From Tethya wilhelma (Eukaryota; Porifera; Demospongiae; Tethyida; Tethyidae): a DNA stretch of 64,000 nt. Where the stretch lies: NCBI GenBank assembly GCA_964030475.1, contig CAXIPT010000002.1, positions 7,539,513 to 7,603,512 of the forward strand, written 5' to 3'. Under the pieces are notes generated by a model. It searched no databases. It was given only the letters and a program-made list of their open reading frames with translations, and was not told where the DNA came from. Below are positions 59,170 to 64,000 of the stretch, piece after piece. Positions within the stretch are counted from its first letter, which is position 1. Each line of letters opens with the position of its first letter. The position numbers were made by a program, and so were the translations under genes.

Positions 59170-61335
59170 CTCAACTTTTACATTGGTGACCCTGACGCTG
59201 ACGATGTCAGACCCCAGGCCCGAAGTTGCAACAGACGCTCCACGCATTGCAGACCCTCCACTGGATCCACCTGCGACCACCCCAACCTCGCAGCCGTCAG
59301 TCTCAAACTCTGGCCAGCTGATCCAGAAGTCTGGTTTGCCTAAGTGGAAGCCCAATTCACCACAAGGAGCATAACGGCACAGAAGACGATGTTTGACTAC
59401 GTCGTCAGCTCCCTCAGCCCACAATTTGCTACGGAAGTTCGGGACCTACTCCTCAAACCTCCCACCGAGACCCCCTACACAACCCTCGAGGCTGAGCTAA
59501 TCAAGCGAACAGCAGCCTCCGAGCAGCGAAAACTCCAGCAACTCATCAGTGGAGAAGAGCTCGGGCCACTGGCCCAACTTCAAGTCACCTTTTCTACATT
59601 TTCGATTCACACACAAACACTAAAATTTCTTGTAGATACTGGATCAGAAGTCAGCGTTATTCCCCCTACCCCTGCTGATATCGAAGACGCTCACCAGATC
59701 CACGCACTCTCACTGCAGTCAACAACACATCTATCCGTACCTATGGTCAACGCTCTCTCACACTCAACCTTGGTATCACCCCTCTCCCTGAGAAAGTACA
59801 AGCTGTTCGTGACTTTCCTCAACCCCAATCTCAGCGCCAACTATGTCATTTCATCGGACTGGTCAACTTCTACCACAGATTTCTCCCTCACTGTGCTGAT
59901 CTAATGCAATCCCTTCGCTTACTCCTCAAAGGCAAGTCACAGTCTCTCACTTGGACTGAAGAAGCCACTGCTGCATTTAACTCCACTAAACAAGCTCTAG
60001 CCAACGCTTCTCTCTTGTCTTATCCTTCACCAGATGCTCCAACCTGCCTGATGACAGATGCTTCTGACACAGCCGTGGGAGCAGTTCTTCAACAAAACAT
60101 CAACGGCACATGGAAACCCATCTCCTTCTTCTCACGTAAGATGTCACCTGCAGAGACCCGGTACAGCACCTTCGACCGTGAACTCTTAGCTGTGTATCTC
60201 TCGATCAAACATTTCAGACATCTTCTTGAAGGACGAACATTCCATGTGTCAACAGATCACAAACCACTCACTCATGCTTTGAACTCTCGTTCAGATCGCC
60301 ACTCTCCGAGACAAGCTCGTCACCTTGACTTCATTTCCCAATTTACCTCTACCACTCGTCATGTGCATGGCATGGACAACATTGTTGCTGAAGCACTATC
60401 ACGAATCGAAACCAACGCCTTACTCACTGGTCAACCACCCAAAGTAGACTTCGCTGCAATTGCTGCTACTCAAGCTACTGACCCGCTCATTCGTTCACTG
60501 CAATCCTCACCAACATTTACCCTCGTATTGGAAGTTATACCACTCACTAATTCACCCCAGCCACTCTTAGATTGTGCACTTCCACTGGAACTCAACGACC
60601 CATAGTACCACTGTCTTGGCATCGCACTGTATTTGACTCGTTACATGGACTCTCACATCCAGGTATTCGTGCCACTCAAAAACTCATCACTTCTCGCTTT
60701 GTTTGGCCCGGATCAACGCTGATGTTCGTTGATGGACTCGGTCTTGTATACAGTGCCAACGTGCCAAGATCCAAAGACACTCTGTTGTTCCACTCTCTTC
60801 ATTTCCCATCCCCGACGCTCGCTTTGATATCATCCACATTGACATTGTTGGACCACTACCCTCTTCAAAAGGCTACACATACCTCCTCACCTGTGTTGAT
60901 CGTTACACCCACTGGCCTGAAGCCATTCCTCTCACTTGCATCACAGCTGAATCAGTCGCTTAAGCATTCATCAGTGGATGGATCTCCAGGTTTGGTGTTC
61001 CCTCAACCATCATCACAGACTGTGGTCGACAGTTCGAATCTGCTCTCTGGAACAATCTAATGTCTCTACCCAATTGGTACTAAGCGTTCTCATACAACAT
61101 CCTACCACCCACAATCCAACGGAATGGATGAACGTTTTCATCGCCACCTCAAGTCAGCATTGAAAGCTCAACCTCATCCTGAAGCTTGGATGGACAGTCT
61201 ACCTCTCATTCTCCTTGGTATTAGAACCACTCTTAAAACGGATCTCAATTCTACTGCTGCTACACAACTCTTCGTCTTCCTGGTGAATTCTTCATTCCCA
61301 GCACCCCTGATGCTACCCAAGACCCTTCTAACTTT
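59170..61335 (+). pseudogene. Degraded, internally deleted Ty3/gypsy retrotransposon
   Basis: Segments in the expected order, in changing frames. A possible primer-binding region (ATTGGTGACCCTGACG, about 59183-59198). A gag-like part around 59350-59565 ([21 protein letters not shown]). A protease motif [14 protein letters not shown] near 59625-59670. Then the reverse-transcriptase connection and RNase H (MTDASDTAVGAVLQQ, FDRELLAVYLSIKHFRHLL, STDHKPL) to about 60410. Then an integrase with a zinc-binding N-terminus (HGLSHPGIRATQKLI) and, in shifted frames, parts of the core. The reverse-transcriptase catalytic core is absent: protease sequence runs almost directly into the connection region near 59770. 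Several frameshifts and stops break the integrase. No long terminal repeats were found, and homology ends at the N at 61336. Confidence 0.88.
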
Positions 61336-62070
61336 NTTTGACAATACAACTTTAAATCTGTCAAGAGACATGCACATGTTACATAATATGTTGACAGGGC
61401 ATAGCATGTAATTAATGATTAATGTTAAACATGTCATTATCATCATAGGCCACAATACAATGAAGCATTCAAAGACAGAATATACTGTAGTTTGGAAATT
61501 TCTGACATTAATTCAAAAGTGTATGAGTGGCCGAACTTCTAGCATACATGATGTCGATCTTTACCAAATCGCTCAAAATGGCAACAATCATAGTAAGTCC
61601 GTAAAATTAAACAACTGCACAAATACTATGATGAAAAGAAATTAATGGAGTCTAAAGGCCAGTATAGACATTGAATTCGGGTTATAGTGTGAAGTGTAAT
61701 AATATTTTACTCATGAATAGTGCCACTGTGGTTTGACTTACTACAAGCTTGAAGTGTCATTATTCCAATAACTACATTTTTGTGGTTTAAAATATGATGC
61801 GTATATAATACAGTGACAACATATCATGATCTTATGAAAAAATTTTGTGTCTATGGAATTCCTTTACTTTATGAAAAGTACCAACAGATCTGGGTGAAAT
61901 TTTCGATCTCTAGCTATTATACAAAATAATACAAAAGGCCAATAAATTATTGCAATGGAACATTGGTCAAATAATGAAGAAATTTCAAAGGTAAAAATGA
62001 ATGCAAATTTACCTTAAACTCATCTGTTAAGGGTTCATTATTATCACGGTACATCAGAGGAGGTACCGCA

Positions 62071-62262
62071 TAGCAGGAAATTTTCGTGGGGGAAAATTTT
62101 TTGCGAATTTTGCGAATTTTCACGAAAATTTCCCCCTACAAAATTTGTAAGGTACAAGGTCGTCACGTAATATTGAGATGCAATCCACGAAAATTTCCCC
62201 CGCGAATTTCTATTCAAGACGAAAACGCAAAAATTTTCCCCCACAAAAATTCCCGCTTCATA
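62071..62262. mobile_element. MITE with GAAATTTTCGTGGGGGAAAA-type inverted ends
   Basis: TAGCAGGAAATTTTCGTGGG on the left is mirrored by CCCACAAAAATTCCCGCTTCA on the right, and an inner GAAAATTTCCCCC motif is repeated. About 190 bp, non-coding. Confidence 0.8.
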
Positions 62263-62920
62263 ATGATACTTGATCACAAGGGCAAAAAATTTACAATGGC
62301 CAGGTTGGTCATGCAAGCTCTTTATTAAAATTATTAATTTTGATGGTGTGGGCATATACAGTTTTATAATAATTATAACCAACCCCACCTGGGGTTAGAA
62401 AACCAAGGTAAATTAAACTATAAAATACGCATGAGGCTTTGAACCACTTAGGAAATGGACCAGTAGACTACTACTCAATTAATGGTAGATGTATACTAAT
62501 AGTCTATGATTTGACCCCTTGAATATCCATGTGCAGGCTTAAACTAAGAACATCACAGGGAAAGACTTTTAGATGAATTCATACAACTACCAAAACGTAT
62601 TATAGTTATAATTTCGGGGGGGAGGGTACCTACACTAATAGTCTCCTAGAAATTCCAGAGAACAGGAGAAAGGGAAAAAAATCCCTAAGTCTCCCTCCTA
62701 ATTTCGGCATTGCTGAATAATTATAATTAATTTTAACTTTCAGCAAATTACCGTATAACTCCCAAATTTCCCTGGCACAAAAAGTTTGTGAAAAGTGTGT
62801 CTTTAGTGTTTTGAACACATTTTCATGAATCATGCACGATCTTCTGAAATTATATTGCTGACAGTTTTCTAAAGTTTTATATGGAGAAAATTTTCGTTAT
62901 AATGGTCAAATCACGAAATT

Positions 62921-63419
62921 ATAGTTATTACATGTCTTTCCGTGTGTATGGAATATAATGCACGAGGGCTATATAAATAGTAACCGCACGAGGGCATTAT
63001 TCTATACACACAGAAAGACGAGTAATATATATAACCATTTTATAGCCTACAGAAAGCAGTAGCTAGCTGTATGCTAGCTGGTCACTTGCAGGCTAGTAAA
63101 GTTCAATACTATCGTTTATAAACCCGTTTGAAGTGAGAACCCTTGATTACCAGAAGAGCACTGGATTGAAGCCTGTTTTTTTTGAAATTTGACTAGTCTA
63201 GGCTGAGTCTTCTCAACTGAAGCTTGACTCCTGTGTGGTGAGTATTCATGTATCTACAACTGTAGCAGTTTGGTACCTAGCTATATAGCTAGAGAATATA
63301 AACAAGCACTTGTAAGTACCGCAGTACACAAAACCACAGTGCAATATCAGTGATATAGGTGTAATATCACATATATACGCACTGTCGGCACTTTGATCTG
63401 CGTCACAAGTGGGTTACAA
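62921..63419 (+). repeat. Dispersed repeat, copy B (matches 35709-36373)
   Basis: Same order of blocks as copy A, with internal deletions. It ends in GTCACAAGTGGGTTACAA, directly followed by a TAGCCTCG element. Confidence 0.8.
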
Positions 63420-63420
63420 T

Positions 63421-63484
63421 AGCCTCGTTCCCAGGCTCTCACCTTCGACCTTACACTCACGGTAAGGAAGGAGAGAGCCTGGTC
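63421..63484. mobile_element. TAGCCTCG-family MITE, right end missing
   Basis: TAGCCTCGTTCCCAGGCTCTC and an inverted GAGAGAGCCTGG are present. The final GAGGCTA is lost. Confidence 0.7.
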
Positions 63485-63667
63485 GGAAATATCACGTGAA
63501 TTTCGTCATTGATGACGCGAAGGTAGATGTGACCTTTGACCTCTGTCGCGATCATGCCGTTTTACGNCACTGATTCATGTGAGATACATGTGAGGGTGTG
63601 ATAAAAAGAAAAAGAAAAAGATGATATGAAAAAATTGGTGATATGTTCATGTAGAAAAAGTCATAGT

Positions 63668-64000
63668 TTAGTGGACGTAGTGAAGCTCGGAAATGGCCAG
63701 GTCAACTGGTGGTGGTGACTTGGCTGCATGGCCACATGAGGAGCGGGCGGCTCCTCTTAAGCACTGGATGGCTGAACGGAGGAGGGAGAAAGTGAGACGG
63801 CACCGTAGCCATGACATGGTTGAGGAGTAGGGTTGGTCCCACTTCAAGGCTAGAGAGGATGCTAGTCGTTTGTAGAACACTGTGGCTTCATTGGCCAAGC
63901 CTCCGGTGGCTGAGAGGACTATGGGGGTGAAGGTGGCATGCTGTATTTCCCGGATTCTTTGCTCATACTGACGTTTCTTCTGAGCTTCATGTTTGCGATA
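63668..64000 (-). CDS. C-terminal part of a retroelement reverse-transcriptase reading frame (runs off the window)
   Basis: Reading in from the window end, the frame is open for 110 codons to a stop at 63668. It carries IQHATFTPIVLSATGG, ATVFYKRLASSLA and RCRLTFSLLRSAI. I recognise this pattern as the end of reverse-transcriptase polyproteins that are frequent in sponge and cnidarian genomes. The family (LINE or other) cannot be set without the upstream part. Confidence 0.7.
   Translation of the reverse strand, partial: YRKHEAQKKRQYEQRIREIQHATFTPIVLSATGGLANEATVFYKRLASSLALKWDQPYSSTMSWLRCRLTFSLLRSAIQCLRGAARSSCGHAAKSPPPVDLAISELHYVH

Larger units (their letters stand above)
61336..63667. other. 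Intergenic, repeat-bearing region
   Basis: No coding gene seen. Holds the MITE at 62071, dispersed repeat copy B, a truncated TAGCCTCG element and two single N characters (61336, 63567). Confidence 0.5.

Overview
The window looks like nuclear DNA of an early-branching animal, most probably a demosponge (Amphimedon-like). This is an inference from animal-type multi-exon genes with short introns, AT-rich spacers, many small inverted-repeat transposons, and protein matches recognised from memory. No database was searched. All exon models were built by hand from GT/AG sites, frame and phase.

Layout. 0.8-10.6 kb (+): a RhoGAP of the ARHGAP12/15/27 type (SH3, two WW, PH, RhoGAP; 15 coding exons, about 948 aa). 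11.2-13.7 kb (+): a class I methyltransferase-like protein (about 309 aa). 15.2-19.0 kb (-): CYP51, sterol 14-alpha demethylase (13 exons, about 493 aa). 19.3-25.6 kb (+): lanosterol synthase (23 exons, about 721 aa). The last two face away from each other, with only 288 bp between their start codons. They catalyse consecutive steps of sterol synthesis: the product of one is the substrate of the other. This is the most interesting gene arrangement here. 25.6-36.5 kb: gene-poor, repeat-rich DNA. 36.6-42.5 kb (-): an unrecognised multi-exon gene, interrupted by a probable assembly duplication. 46.4-50.3 kb (+): a MORN2-like gene (7 exons, about 161 aa). 50.8-51.6 kb (+): an unrecognised reading frame. 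51.9-52.8 kb (-): an intronless multi-pass membrane protein. 54.3-58.7 kb (-): a Neuralized-domain protein with an ADP-ribosyltransferase-like tail (8 exons, about 509 aa). 59.2-61.3 kb (+): a degraded Ty3/gypsy retrotransposon. 63.7-64.0 kb (-): the end of another retroelement reading frame, running off the window.

Repeats. At least six families of small inverted-repeat elements are visible. Several have terminal inverted repeats and exact 9-10 bp target duplications. One insertion has an empty-site control inside the window, because the flanking DNA is duplicated elsewhere without it. Long AC/GT microsatellites sit in several introns of the RhoGAP gene, some directly against the splice acceptor.

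Assembly. Several single N characters coincide with the edges of duplicated or truncated segments (32174, 40626, 54205, 61336). They probably mark contig joins or uncollapsed haplotypes. Apparent duplications there should not be read as biology without read support.
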